Of a DNA stretch of 64,000 bases, positions 35,194 to 43,598 are shown one piece after another. Below the pieces are notes generated by a model. The model was not told the origin of the DNA, did not search any database, and saw only the letters and a program-made list of their open reading frames with translations. The position numbers and the translations under genes were made by a program. Position 1 is the stretch's first letter, and each line of letters begins with the position of its first letter. This DNA is from Bacteroidales bacterium (GTDB lineage: Bacteria > Bacteroidota > Bacteroidia > Bacteroidales > UBA932): the NCBI GenBank assembly GCA_017429205.1, contig JAFRPH010000062.1:62001-126000 (forward strand), read 5' to 3'.

Positions 35194-35201
35194 TAACTTT
35201 G
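35194..35201 (+). promoter_or_regulatory. -7 element of the S24/S26-PqqD-ABC operon
   Basis: TAACTTTG matches TAnnTTTG and ends 8 nt before the ATG at 35210. No clear TTTG -33 box is visible. Transcription would start at or beside the start codon. Confidence 0.5.
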
Positions 35202-35209
35202 TCCCTCGT

Positions 35210-35701
35210 ATGGAGAAGATGATCATCGACAACGACACGTTCTTCGCCGACGTCCTGCGGGTGCTGGAAGAAGGGAAGCAAGTGACCATTCCTGTCAAGG
35301 GTTACAGCATGCTCCCGTTCATCCGCGGCGGCAAGGACCTCGTCGTCCTGGAGAAGGCCGGACCGGACCTGAAGGCCGATGACATCGTCCTGTTCCACGT
35401 GGGCCCCCGGGACGGCGGCCGGTACGTGATGCACCGGATCCTCTCCATCGACGGGGACGCGGTGGACATCATGGGCGACGGGGTCCCGAAAACCCACGAG
35501 CACGTGCGCCGGAGCCAGATCCTCGCCAAGGCGGTGTCGATCCTCCGCGGGGGAAAGCGTTCCGTGGACCCGTACACCCCCGGCCAGCTGCGGCTGGTAC
35601 ATTTTTGGCAGTGGCTCCGCCCTGTGCGCCGGTACATCCTGTTCGTCTACCGGCACCTGCCCTGGAACCGTAGCTGGATAAAAGAGAATGTAAACATATG
35701 A
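35210..35701 (+). CDS. S24/S26-type serine peptidase (signal-peptidase-like) of a four-gene operon
   Basis: A 163-residue protein. VKGYSMLPFIRGG holds the catalytic serine (Ser33) in the box typical of S24/S26 peptidases. RYVMHRI places His75 where bacterial type I signal peptidases have Lys, so a Ser-His arrangement like Sec11/SipW is suggested. MGDGV resembles the GDN box. There is no N-terminal membrane anchor and no DNA-binding domain, so it is neither a classical LepB nor LexA. The C-terminus is aromatic and basic (RRYILFVYRHLPWNRSWI) and may touch the membrane. Its stop overlaps the next start (ATGA). In this context it may be the leader peptidase of a peptide-maturation system; that is inference. 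Confidence 0.8.
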   Translation: MEKMIIDNDTFFADVLRVLEEGKQVTIPVKGYSMLPFIRGGKDLVVLEKAGPDLKADDIVLFHVGPRDGGRYVMHRILSIDGDAVDIMGDGVPKTHEHVRRSQILAKAVSILRGGKRSVDPYTPGQLRLVHFWQWLRPVRRYILFVYRHLPWNRSWIKENVNI

Positions 35702-35964
35702 AAATCAAGGAAGGATTCGTCTTAAGGACCATTTGCGGACAGAATGTCGTCTCCGGCGAGGGGACGGCCAATGTCAACTTCTCCAAGCTGGTGAGCCTCA
35801 ATGACAGCGCCGCGTACTTGTTCAAGGCCGTGGGGCAGGAGGAATTCACGCCGGAGCGTCTCGCCGACCTGCTGATGCAGGAATACGAGGTGGAGCGCGA
35901 ACGGGCCCTGAAGGACGCCGAAAGCCTGTGCGCCCAATGGATGGAAATCGGGATTGCCGAGTAG
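35698..35964 (+). CDS. PqqD-family protein (RiPP recognition element-like)
   Basis: An 88-residue protein with the PqqD layout: three beta strands (GFVLRTICGQNVVSGEG, FSKLVSLNDSAAYLFKAV) followed by helices (TPERLADLLMQEYEVERERALKDAESL). PqqD-like domains bind leader peptides of ribosomally made peptides and present them to modifying enzymes. The LNDSAAYLF segment is the most conserved part of the family. It overlaps the peptidase gene by ATGA and the nucleotidyltransferase gene by 28 bp. No precursor peptide was recognised beside it. Confidence 0.85.
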   Translation: MKIKEGFVLRTICGQNVVSGEGTANVNFSKLVSLNDSAAYLFKAVGQEEFTPERLADLLMQEYEVERERALKDAESLCAQWMEIGIAE

Positions 35965-37073
35965 GACAAGGAACTGACAGCCAGTTTTTTGCGCTTCTGC
36001 GCTCCGGGCTCTGGAACGAGGTCCCGGAGCGGGCTCCTTTTGTCGGCGGCACGGATTGGGAGGCCCTGCACTACCTGGCTTCCCGGCAGACGGTGACCCC
36101 CCTGGTGACAGACGGAATCAACCGGCTTCCCAAGGAACTGCTTCCTGCGGAACCCGAGCGCCTGGACCCTTTCCTGGGAGACCTGATGGCGACGGCGAAT
36201 CGGAACCGCGTGCTGGACGCTTTCATCCCGAAGCTTTTCGACGCGCTCGAGGGCATTCCGGTCGTCCTGGTCAAGGGCCAGGCCCTGGCGCAGGACTACC
36301 CGGACCCGGAGCGTCGCCAGCCCGGCGACATCGACCTGCTCCTGCTCCCGTCCTCCTACGAGACCGCGAAGGACATCCTCCTGCCCAAGGCGACGACCGT
36401 GCTGGACGAGGAGAAGGAAATCTGGCACCAGGGAATGCGTTTCCGCAGTGTCGAAGTCGAGATACACGGAAGTATCAGCACCTTGATGTCCAGGAAGTTG
36501 GACCGGAAACTTGCAGCGCTGCTTGAGGAACAGTTCGACGGCCGCCCGTTCCCGGTGGTGTCCATCGGCGGCGCGGAGATCCCCGTCCCGGACGCGGATT
36601 TCAACGCGGTCTACATCTTCGTCCATTTCCTCCAGCACTACTGGTCCGGCGGCGTGGGGCTGCGGCAGCTCGTCGACTGGATGACCTTCGTCACCGTCCA
36701 TAAGCGGGACATCCATCCCGTCGTCCTGGAGGTGCGGCTCAAGGATCTCGGCCTGCTGCGCCTGTGGAAGGTGTTCACCGGATTCGCGCAGGAATACCTG
36801 GGCTGTCCGGTGGAGAAGCTGCCCCTCGCGGCCGCGCCCGATCCCGGGAAGAACGCCCGCATCTGGCGGTACATCCGCCGCTGCGGCAATTTCGGAAAGA
36901 ACGTGGACCGCTCCCGGGGCGAGGAGTCCTATCTGGTCCGGAAGGTCCATTCCCTGTGGCGCCTCGTCGTGGCCGACCGGCTGCGGCACTTCCGGGTGTT
37001 CCCGCAGGAATCCGTCCGGTTTTTCCTTGGCGCTTTCGGATATGGTTTACAAAGACTTGCAAAAGGAGAATGA
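35937..37073 (+). CDS. Uncharacterised nucleotidyltransferase (NTP_transf_5-like)
   Basis: A 378-residue protein of the putative nucleotidyltransferase family often annotated NTP_transf_5. VVLVKGQALAQDYP and the R-x-PGDIDLLL metal-binding-type block (about residues 115-130) are the family hallmark. A later segment, VEVEIHGSIS, could supply the third acidic residue. Target and nucleotide are unknown. The ATG at 35937 is chosen; a GTG nine bases upstream is also possible, and both lie inside the PqqD gene, so translation is coupled. It is followed by the ABC exporter with an ATGA overlap. In this setting it may modify a peptide or a small molecule. Confidence 0.82.
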   Translation: MDGNRDCRVGQGTDSQFFALLRSGLWNEVPERAPFVGGTDWEALHYLASRQTVTPLVTDGINRLPKELLPAEPERLDPFLGDLMATANRNRVLDAFIPKLFDALEGIPVVLVKGQALAQDYPDPERRQPGDIDLLLLPSSYETAKDILLPKATTVLDEEKEIWHQGMRFRSVEVEIHGSISTLMSRKLDRKLAALLEEQFDGRPFPVVSIGGAEIPVPDADFNAVYIFVHFLQHYWSGGVGLRQLVDWMTFVTVHKRDIHPVVLEVRLKDLGLLRLWKVFTGFAQEYLGCPVEKLPLAAAPDPGKNARIWRYIRRCGNFGKNVDRSRGEESYLVRKVHSLWRLVVADRLRHFRVFPQESVRFFLGAFGYGLQRLAKGE

Positions 37074-38710
37074 AAGGAATACTTAAATATATGCGCTGGC
37101 TGTGGTCGCACTCCGTGGGTGCTCGGGGGGCGGTCCTGGCGAACATCCTGCTGGGCACCTTGAACGTGGGCCTGAACCTGTATTTCGTGTTCCTGTGCAA
37201 GCGGCTGGTGGACATCGCCACCGGCGCCGTGGCAGGCAGCCTGGGCCTGTGGACGGCCGTCGTCCTGGGCGTCGTCGTCCTCCGCCTCGTGGTCTCCGCC
37301 GTCAATGTCCGGGTGGAGAACCTTACGAACTCCAAGATGAACTTCATCATCCGGAAGGGCCTCTACTCCAACCTGCTCTATGCCGAATGGCTGGGGAAGG
37401 AGAAGCGCCATACGGGCGACACCGTGAACCGACTCGAATCCGACGTGAGCACCGTCACGAACGTCATCGTGTCCGACGTCCCGCAGATCTTCACCACGGC
37501 GCTCCAGATGGTCGCCGCCATCGTCTTCCTCTGCACGATGGAGTGGCGGCTCGCCGCGCTGCTGGTGCTCGTCACCCCGCTGTTCATCCTGTTCAGCAAG
37601 ATTTTCGTCCGCCGCCTGCGGGAGATGACCCGCGGCATCCGGGAGACCGAGAGCCAGGTCCAGAGCCACCTCCAGGAGAGCCTCCAGCACCGGATGGTGA
37701 TCCAGTCGATGGAGAACGAGGGGCGGATGGAAGGCCGCCTGGACGACCTCCAGGACCGGGAATACGGCCAGATCAAGGAGCGCACGCGGTTCAACATCAT
37801 CGCCCGGACGATGGTGAGCGCCGCCTTCTCGTTCGGCTATATCGCCGCTTTCCTCTGGGGCGTGTACGGCATTGCCAAGGGGTCGCTGACCTTCGGCGTG
37901 ATGACGGCCTTCCTGCAGCTCGTGGGGCAGGTCCAGCGTCCGGTCGTGAACCTGGCCCGCCAGATTCCGTCCTTCATCTATTCCACCACCTCCATCGACC
38001 GCCTGATGGAGATGGAGGACGCGCCCAAGGAGGCGGCCGGCGAACCCGTGAAGCTCGCCGGCGCGGCCGGCATCCGCGTGGAAGGCCTGGACTACCGCTA
38101 TCCGGACGGCAAGCGGATGATCCTGAAAGGCTTGACCTTCGACTTCCCGCCGCTGTCCCGGACCGCCATCGTGGGCGAGACCGGGTCGGGCAAGAGCACG
38201 CTCATCCGCCTGATGCTCGCCCTGCTGAAGCCCGTGGACGGCAGGGTGGTCCTGTATGACGAGTCGCGCGAGGTCCCGGCTTCCGCCGCCACCCGCTGCA
38301 ACCTCGTCTATGTCCCGCAGGGCAACACGCTCTTCAGCGGTTCCGTCCGCGAGAACCTCCTGATGGGTGATCCGGAAGCGACCGAGGAAGAGATGAAAGC
38401 GGCCCTGGAAACGGCCGTGGCCGATTTCGTGTACACCCTGCCCGACGGACTGGAAACCCGCTGCGGCGAAGGCGGCGCCGGCCTCAGCGAAGGCCAGGCG
38501 CAGCGCATCGCCATCGCCCGCGGCCTCCTGCGTCCGGGCTCCATCCTCCTGCTGGACGAGTTCAGTTCCTCCCTCGATCCCGAGACCGAGCGGAAACTGA
38601 TGGACAATCTCACGAAAAAAGCGGCGGGCAAGACGATGATCTTCATTACCCACCGCGAAAGGATCGCGCAGCTGTGTGAAAGGACCTGCCGGATCGACCG
38701 ACTGGCCTGA
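37070..38710 (+). CDS. ABC exporter, fused membrane and ATPase half-transporter
   Basis: A 546-residue type I exporter half. About six transmembrane helices occupy residues 15-305. The nucleotide-binding domain has Walker A GETGSGKST (about 369-377), Q-loop VPQGNTLFSGSVRENLL, signature LSEGQAQR (about 472-479), Walker B ILLLDEFSS (about 492-500) and the switch histidine in FITHRE. There is no N-terminal C39 peptidase domain, so any leader removal must come from another protein, such as the S24/S26 peptidase at the operon's start. The start is the ATG overlapping the previous stop (ATGA). The convergent pdxA stop lies 1 bp beyond its own. Confidence 0.92.
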   Translation: MKGILKYMRWLWSHSVGARGAVLANILLGTLNVGLNLYFVFLCKRLVDIATGAVAGSLGLWTAVVLGVVVLRLVVSAVNVRVENLTNSKMNFIIRKGLYSNLLYAEWLGKEKRHTGDTVNRLESDVSTVTNVIVSDVPQIFTTALQMVAAIVFLCTMEWRLAALLVLVTPLFILFSKIFVRRLREMTRGIRETESQVQSHLQESLQHRMVIQSMENEGRMEGRLDDLQDREYGQIKERTRFNIIARTMVSAAFSFGYIAAFLWGVYGIAKGSLTFGVMTAFLQLVGQVQRPVVNLARQIPSFIYSTTSIDRLMEMEDAPKEAAGEPVKLAGAAGIRVEGLDYRYPDGKRMILKGLTFDFPPLSRTAIVGETGSGKSTLIRLMLALLKPVDGRVVLYDESREVPASAATRCNLVYVPQGNTLFSGSVRENLLMGDPEATEEEMKAALETAVADFVYTLPDGLETRCGEGGAGLSEGQAQRIAIARGLLRPGSILLLDEFSSSLDPETERKLMDNLTKKAAGKTMIFITHRERIAQLCERTCRIDRLA

Positions 38711-38711
38711 C

Positions 38712-39755
38712 CTAGCGTTCCTGCCTCATTCTCCCACTGTGCAGCTCGTCGTAGGCGAGCCGGTTGTTGAAGATGTCGATCGCCGTGTAGATGGCGTGGA
38801 GCATCGAATGCGGATCGGCCTCGTCGCGGCCCGCCATGTCGTAGGCGGTGCCGTGGTCGGGCGAGGTGCGGACGACCGGGAGGCCGGCCGTGTAGTTCAC
38901 GCCCTCGGCGAAAGCGAGGGCCTTGAACGGGGCCAGGCCCTGGTCGTGGTACATCGCCAGGGTGGCGTCGAAGCGGCCGTAGTTCCCGAGCCCGAAGAAT
39001 CCGTCGGGGGAGTAGGGACCGAAAGCGAGGATGCCCTCCTCCTGTGCCTGGAGGACGGCCGGGAGGATGATCTCCTTCTCCTCGTCGCCGAGGAGGCCGC
39101 CGTCGCCGCAGTGCGGGTTCAGGCCCAGCACGGCGATCTTCGGCTTCGGGATGGCGAAGTCGCGCTCCAGGGACTCGTTCATCAGGCGGAGCTTGGAGAG
39201 GATGCCCTCCTTGGAGATGGAGGAGGGGACGTCCTTCAGAGGGATGTGGCCGGTGGCCACGGCGACCCGCAGCTGGGGCGAGACCATGATCATCGCGATC
39301 TCCTTCGCCCCGAAGGCGTCCTGGAGGTACTCCGTGTGGCCGGTGTAGCCGAAACCCTCGGCGGTCATCGCCCGCTTGTTGATCGGGCCGGTCACCAGGA
39401 CGTCGATGTAGCCGTCCTTGAGGTCCTGCACGGCCGCCGACAGGGACAGCATCGCCGCCTTGGCGGAGTCGGGGCTGGGCTGGCCGGGCTCCGCGTAGAA
39501 GTTCTCCGGCAGGCAGTTGACGATGTTGATGCGCTTCTGGTGGACGTCCTTCGCCGTGTGGATGACGTAGGTGTCCATCTGCTCGATCTCGTGGAGCTGC
39601 TTGCGGTAGAAGCCGAAGATCTTGGACGACCCGTACACCACGGGGGTGAAGGAGTCCAGGATGCGGGAATCCGCCAGGGACTTGATGAGCACTTCATATC
39701 CGATGCCGTTGCTGTCACCCTGGGTGATGCCGACGACGAGTTTGGGCTTGTTCAT
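38712..39755 (-). CDS. pdxA: 4-hydroxythreonine-4-phosphate dehydrogenase
   Basis: A 347-residue NAD-dependent enzyme of pyridoxal 5'-phosphate synthesis. Typical blocks are VGITQGDSNGIGYEV at the N-terminus, VTGPINKRAM, GHTEYL with the metal-binding His, and AMYHDQGLAPFKAL near the C-terminus. The length is normal. Its ATG overlaps the rnhA stop (ATGA), so the two are co-transcribed on the minus strand. Confidence 0.96.
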   Translation of the reverse strand: MNKPKLVVGITQGDSNGIGYEVLIKSLADSRILDSFTPVVYGSSKIFGFYRKQLHEIEQMDTYVIHTAKDVHQKRINIVNCLPENFYAEPGQPSPDSAKAAMLSLSAAVQDLKDGYIDVLVTGPINKRAMTAEGFGYTGHTEYLQDAFGAKEIAMIMVSPQLRVAVATGHIPLKDVPSSISKEGILSKLRLMNESLERDFAIPKPKIAVLGLNPHCGDGGLLGDEEKEIILPAVLQAQEEGILAFGPYSPDGFFGLGNYGRFDATLAMYHDQGLAPFKALAFAEGVNYTAGLPVVRTSPDHGTAYDMAGRDEADPHSMLHAIYTAIDIFNNRLAYDELHSGRMRQER

Positions 39756-40240
39756 ATGTTCAATCCTTGATTTTCAGTGATATATCCGGTGTCTTCCAGG
39801 AGGTTTTCCCCGCTCTGGTAAGCGGCCACGGCGAGGGCGTCGCAGCGCTCGTTCTCGGGATGGCCGGCGTGGCCCTTGAGCCAGTTGAAGGAGACGCGGT
39901 GCCGGCGGTAGACGGCGTCGAAGCGGAGCCACAGGTCCACGTTCTTCTTCTTGGCGAACCCGGTGCGTTTCCAGGTTTCGAGCCAGCCCTCGTTGACGGC
40001 CTTCACCACGTAGGAGGAGTCGCTCCAGACGTGGACCTCGGCGTTCTCCCATTTGATGGCCTCGAGCCCCTCGATGACGGCGAGAAGCTCCATCCGGTTG
40101 TTGGTGGTGAGGCGGTATCCGGCGGATATCTCCTTCCTCCGGCCCGCGCAGACGAGGACGACGCCGAACCCGCCCGGGCCGGGGTTGCCGCTGGCGGCCC
40201 CGTCGGTGTACAGGAATATGGGCGGTCGTTTTTCCTCCAT
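39752..40240 (-). CDS. rnhA: Ribonuclease HI
   Basis: A 162-residue nuclease that degrades the RNA strand of RNA-DNA hybrids. The acidic active-site residues are visible in LYTDGAASGNPG, NRMELLAV, WSDSSYV and NERCDALA. The upstream extension of the frame (10 codons) lies before the -7 element at 40248-40255, so the ATG at 40240 is used. It is the first gene of a two-gene unit with pdxA. Confidence 0.95.
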   Translation of the reverse strand: MEEKRPPIFLYTDGAASGNPGPGGFGVVLVCAGRRKEISAGYRLTTNNRMELLAVIEGLEAIKWENAEVHVWSDSSYVVKAVNEGWLETWKRTGFAKKKNVDLWLRFDAVYRRHRVSFNWLKGHAGHPENERCDALAVAAYQSGENLLEDTGYITENQGLNI

Positions 40241-40247
40241 AGTCCTA

Positions 40248-40255
40248 CAAAGATA
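40248..40255 (-). promoter_or_regulatory. -7 element of rnhA-pdxA
   Basis: On the minus strand TATCTTTG matches TAnnTTTG and ends 7 nt before the rnhA ATG. No good -33 box was seen. Confidence 0.45.
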
Positions 40256-40273
40256 GCACTTTCCGGTCAATAA

Positions 40274-40305
40274 TTTGCTTTCCTAAAGGAAAAACCGTAA
40301 TTTTG
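40274..40305 (+). promoter_or_regulatory. Consensus promoter of the exopolysaccharide locus
   Basis: TTTG (40274-40277), a 20-bp spacer and TAATTTTG (40298-40305) give the best Bacteroidota promoter match in the window. Transcription would begin near 40312, upstream of the ATG at 40331. Confidence 0.75.
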
Positions 40306-40330
40306 TATGATTATACGCCAATTGCATTTT

Positions 40331-41158
40331 ATGAAAAAGATATCCGGAATCCTGTGTTGCGCGACGCTGCTCCTGGGCCTGTTCTCATGCAGCCCGGAGA
40401 CGTACAAGAAAATCAACTATTTGCAGGACGTCGGCGGCGACACGTCGATGGGGATGAAAGAGAACCAGGGCATCATCATCCAGCCCCAGGACCAGCTCTC
40501 GATCATCGTCTCGAGCCGCGACCCGCGGATGGCCACCGCGTTCAACCTTTCCGTCTCCACTTTCTATACCGGGTCCGAACTCGCCGCCACCGGCGCGAGC
40601 CAGCGCATCACGGGCTACGTCGTCAGCAACGAGGGCGACATCAACTTCCCGTCCCTCGGCACCCTGCACGTCGCGGGCCTGAACCGCTGGGAGCTCCAGA
40701 ACCTGATTCGCGACCGCCTCGCGAACGAAGGTCTCCTGAAGGACGCCGTCGTGACGGTCGAGTTCCTGAACTTCAAGATTTCCGTCCTCGGCGAAGTGGC
40801 GTCTCCGGGCACCTACAACGTCACCGGCGACAAGATCACCATCCTCCAGGCCCTCGCCCTGGCCCGCGACCTCACCATCTACGGTCGGCGCGACAACGTC
40901 CAGGTCATCCGCGAGCAGAACGGCCAGCGCCAGATCTACGTGCTGAACCTCACCAGCAGCGCCATCTTCGACTCTCCGGCCTACTACCTCCAGCAGAACG
41001 ACGTCGTGTACGTGACGCCGTCCAAGGTCCGGGCCGGCCAGGGCGAGATCAACGAGAACTACTTCAAGTCCGGCAGCTTCTGGATCTCCCTCGCCTCCAT
41101 CTCGATGACTACGGTCAACTTCATCATCGCCCTCTCCAACCGGGCCAAAAACAAGTAG
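40331..41158 (+). CDS. Polysaccharide export lipoprotein, Wza-type
   Basis: A 275-residue outer-membrane export lipoprotein. The signal ends LFSCS; the poly-export domain follows (YLQDVGG, IIIQPQDQLSIIVSSRDP) with SLBB-like segments (VLGEVASPGTYNV). A C-terminal hydrophobic stretch (FWISLASISMTTVNFIIAL) spans the membrane. It forms the channel through which polymer leaves, working with the Wzc kinase encoded 7 bp downstream. An earlier in-frame ATG at 40307 lies before the predicted transcription start, so 40331 is used. Confidence 0.92.
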   Translation: MKKISGILCCATLLLGLFSCSPETYKKINYLQDVGGDTSMGMKENQGIIIQPQDQLSIIVSSRDPRMATAFNLSVSTFYTGSELAATGASQRITGYVVSNEGDINFPSLGTLHVAGLNRWELQNLIRDRLANEGLLKDAVVTVEFLNFKISVLGEVASPGTYNVTGDKITILQALALARDLTIYGRRDNVQVIREQNGQRQIYVLNLTSSAIFDSPAYYLQQNDVVYVTPSKVRAGQGEINENYFKSGSFWISLASISMTTVNFIIALSNRAKNK

Positions 41159-41165
41159 CAGCGCC

Positions 41166-43598
41166 ATGTCAGAAAGCAATCAGAACAATCTTCCCGTCTA
41201 TTCCGGAATGGGGGAATACGAAGAGGAGCAGTCCCTGCAGCTCGCCGACCTCTGGGCTCTCGTATGGGACCACAAGTGGTGGTATGTCATCTGCATCCTG
41301 GCGGCCCTCCTCGCCGCCGGGTTCTACCTGTACAAGACCCCGAAGACCTACAGCCGCACGGAGAAGGTCATCGTGGACGAGGACTCCCAGAACTCGATGA
41401 TGCGCGACCTCACCTCCTTCGCCGGGACCGCCCGCCGGTACACCTCCGGCACCAACGTGGACAACGAGATCGAGGCTTTCAGCGCCCCGGACCTGATGCA
41501 GGGCGTCGTCACCCGCCTGGGCCTCGAAACCTCCTACATCGACAACCAGTTCCTGCGGGTCCGCGAGATGTACAAGAACTCGCCGATCGAGATGCGCGTC
41601 CCCGGCGACGTCGCCGCGACCAGCTTCTCGTTCAACATCTCCAAGGCCAAGGACAGCACCTTCGTCATCCGCGACTTCTTCGTCGGCCCCGACGAGTTCA
41701 AGGGATACAAGCTGAGCGGCCACCTTTCGGACACCGTGGAGACCCCGGTGGGAAAGATCGTCATCTATCCCACGGCCAATTTTGACAATTGGGCCCACGA
41801 CATCACCGTCTCCTGGGTCAATCCCGCCAGCCGCGCCAAGTCCTACTGCGCCCGCCTTTCCTCCGGCCTCTCCTCGAAGCAGTCCTCCGTCGTCGTGCTC
41901 TCCCTCAAGGACGTCTTCCCGTCCCGCGCCGAAGCCGTCCTCGGCACCCTCCTGGACATCTACAACGAGGAATGGGTGGAGAACAAGAACCAGTCGGTGC
42001 GCAACACCTCCCTGTTCATCAACGACCGCCTGAACGTCATCGAACGCGAACTCGGCGGCATCGAGCAGGACATCAAGGAATTCAAGCAGAGCCACAACAT
42101 CACGGACATCCAGCAGGCCGGAAACGCCTATATGCAGCAGTCCAGTGCCTATTCGGCCCAGGGCTTCGAGGCTTCCAACCAGCTCGCGATCGCCAAGATG
42201 ATCAAGCAGTTCATCAACGATCCCGCCCACGTGAACGACCTGATGCCGGCGAACTCCGGCCTGTCGAGCGCGAACATCGAGGCGCAGATCCGCGAATACA
42301 ACACCGCCCTCCTCGAGCGCGACCGCTCCCTGAATCTCTCCAGCGAGAACAACCCGTATGTGCAGGACCTGAACAAGAGCCTGGAGATGTACAAGCTCGC
42401 CGTGAACCGGTCCATCGACAACCTCATCTCCACCCTGCAGCTGCAGGTGAACAAGATCGAGGCGCAGGAGAACGCCATCCTGGGCCGCCTGTCCTCCACG
42501 TCCGGCCAGCAGCTGGAGCTCCTCTCCATCGAGCGCCAGCAGAAGGTGAAGGAGCAGCTGTACATCTTCCTCCTCCAGAAGCGGGAGGAGAATGAGCTCC
42601 AGGGCCTGCTGACGGTGGGGAACACCCGCCTGATCCAGCGCGCGACCGGCAGCAACACCCCGATCGCCCCGAACAAGATGATGATCCTGCTGATCGCCCT
42701 CATCCTGGGCTTCGGCATCCCGTTCGCCGTCTTCTACGTGATGAAGGTGCTCGACACCTCCGTCAAGAGCCGCAACGACCTCGGCAAGCTCTCCGTGCCG
42801 TTCCTGGCCGAGCTGCCGCAGATGGGCGTCACCGCCAACTACTGGGAGCGCCTCCGGCTCAACCGCTTCGACGACAAGAACACCCGCATCCTCGTGGAGC
42901 ACGGCAAGCGCGACTCGATGAACGAGGCCTTCCGCGTCCTCCGTACGAACCTGGACCTGATGATCCACCGCGAGACCGAGACGCAGGCCATCATGGTCAC
43001 CTCCTTCAACCCGAACGCGGGCAAGACCTTCACGCTGATGAACCTGGCCGCGTCGATGGCCCTGAAGGGCAACAAGAAGGCCGTCATTCTGGACCTCGAC
43101 CTTCGCAAGGCCACCCTGTCCAAGGCCCTCGGCAAGAACGCCACCGGCGTCGCCTCCTTCCTGAACGCCAAGTACGACGACCCGTATGAGCACGTGGTCC
43201 ATGTGCAGGAGAACCTCGACCTCCTGCCGGTCGGCTCCATTCCGCCGAACCCGGCCGAACTCCTGGTCTCCGACCGGCTTCCGATGCTTGTCCGGGCGAT
43301 GAAGGAGAAGTACGACTACGTGTTCATGGACTGCCCGCCGATCGACCTGGTGGCCGATACCAGCATCGTGGCCCCGCAGGCGGACATCACCATCTTCGTC
43401 CTCCGCTCCGGCCTGTTCGACAAGCGGGCCCTGCCGGCCGTCGAGGAGATGTACAAGGAGGGCAAGTACAACCGGATGGCCATCATCCTGAACGGCGTCG
43501 AGTCCTATTCCGGCCGCCACGGCTACGGGTATGGCTACGGTTACGGATACGGGTACGGATACGGCTACGGCAACGAATCTGACAAGAAGAAAGACTGA
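41166..43598 (+). CDS. Wzc-type chain-length regulator and BY-kinase with (GY)8 tail
   Basis: An 810-residue inner-membrane tyrosine kinase controlling polymer length and export. It has two transmembrane segments (about 38-55 and 502-520) flanking a long periplasmic Wzz/coiled region, and then a cytoplasmic BY-kinase. The kinase shows the variant Walker A SFNPNAGKT (Lys620), Walker A' ILDLDLRK and Walker B VFMDCPP. The tail is a perfect alternation of Gly and Tyr, eight repeats (786-801), then NESDKKKD. BY-kinases autophosphorylate such C-terminal tyrosine clusters. The stop overlaps the phosphatase start by one base (TGATG), coupling kinase to phosphatase. Confidence 0.94.
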   Translation: MSESNQNNLPVYSGMGEYEEEQSLQLADLWALVWDHKWWYVICILAALLAAGFYLYKTPKTYSRTEKVIVDEDSQNSMMRDLTSFAGTARRYTSGTNVDNEIEAFSAPDLMQGVVTRLGLETSYIDNQFLRVREMYKNSPIEMRVPGDVAATSFSFNISKAKDSTFVIRDFFVGPDEFKGYKLSGHLSDTVETPVGKIVIYPTANFDNWAHDITVSWVNPASRAKSYCARLSSGLSSKQSSVVVLSLKDVFPSRAEAVLGTLLDIYNEEWVENKNQSVRNTSLFINDRLNVIERELGGIEQDIKEFKQSHNITDIQQAGNAYMQQSSAYSAQGFEASNQLAIAKMIKQFINDPAHVNDLMPANSGLSSANIEAQIREYNTALLERDRSLNLSSENNPYVQDLNKSLEMYKLAVNRSIDNLISTLQLQVNKIEAQENAILGRLSSTSGQQLELLSIERQQKVKEQLYIFLLQKREENELQGLLTVGNTRLIQRATGSNTPIAPNKMMILLIALILGFGIPFAVFYVMKVLDTSVKSRNDLGKLSVPFLAELPQMGVTANYWERLRLNRFDDKNTRILVEHGKRDSMNEAFRVLRTNLDLMIHRETETQAIMVTSFNPNAGKTFTLMNLAASMALKGNKKAVILDLDLRKATLSKALGKNATGVASFLNAKYDDPYEHVVHVQENLDLLPVGSIPPNPAELLVSDRLPMLVRAMKEKYDYVFMDCPPIDLVADTSIVAPQADITIFVLRSGLFDKRALPAVEEMYKEGKYNRMAIILNGVESYSGRHGYGYGYGYGYGYGYGYGNESDKKKD
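43521..43568 (+). repeat. Tandem GGN-TAY codon repeats encoding (Gly-Tyr)8
   Basis: Eight in-frame units of a glycine codon followed by TAC or TAT. The third bases of the glycine codons vary (ggc, ggg, ggt, gga) while the protein repeat is exact. This suggests selection on the protein as well as repeat expansion by 6-bp units. Confidence 0.85.

Noticed and set aside
35210..35701. LexA/UmuD-type repressor or a standard LepB signal peptidase
   Set aside because: There is no helix-turn-helix domain, no N-terminal membrane anchor, and His in place of the general-base Lys.
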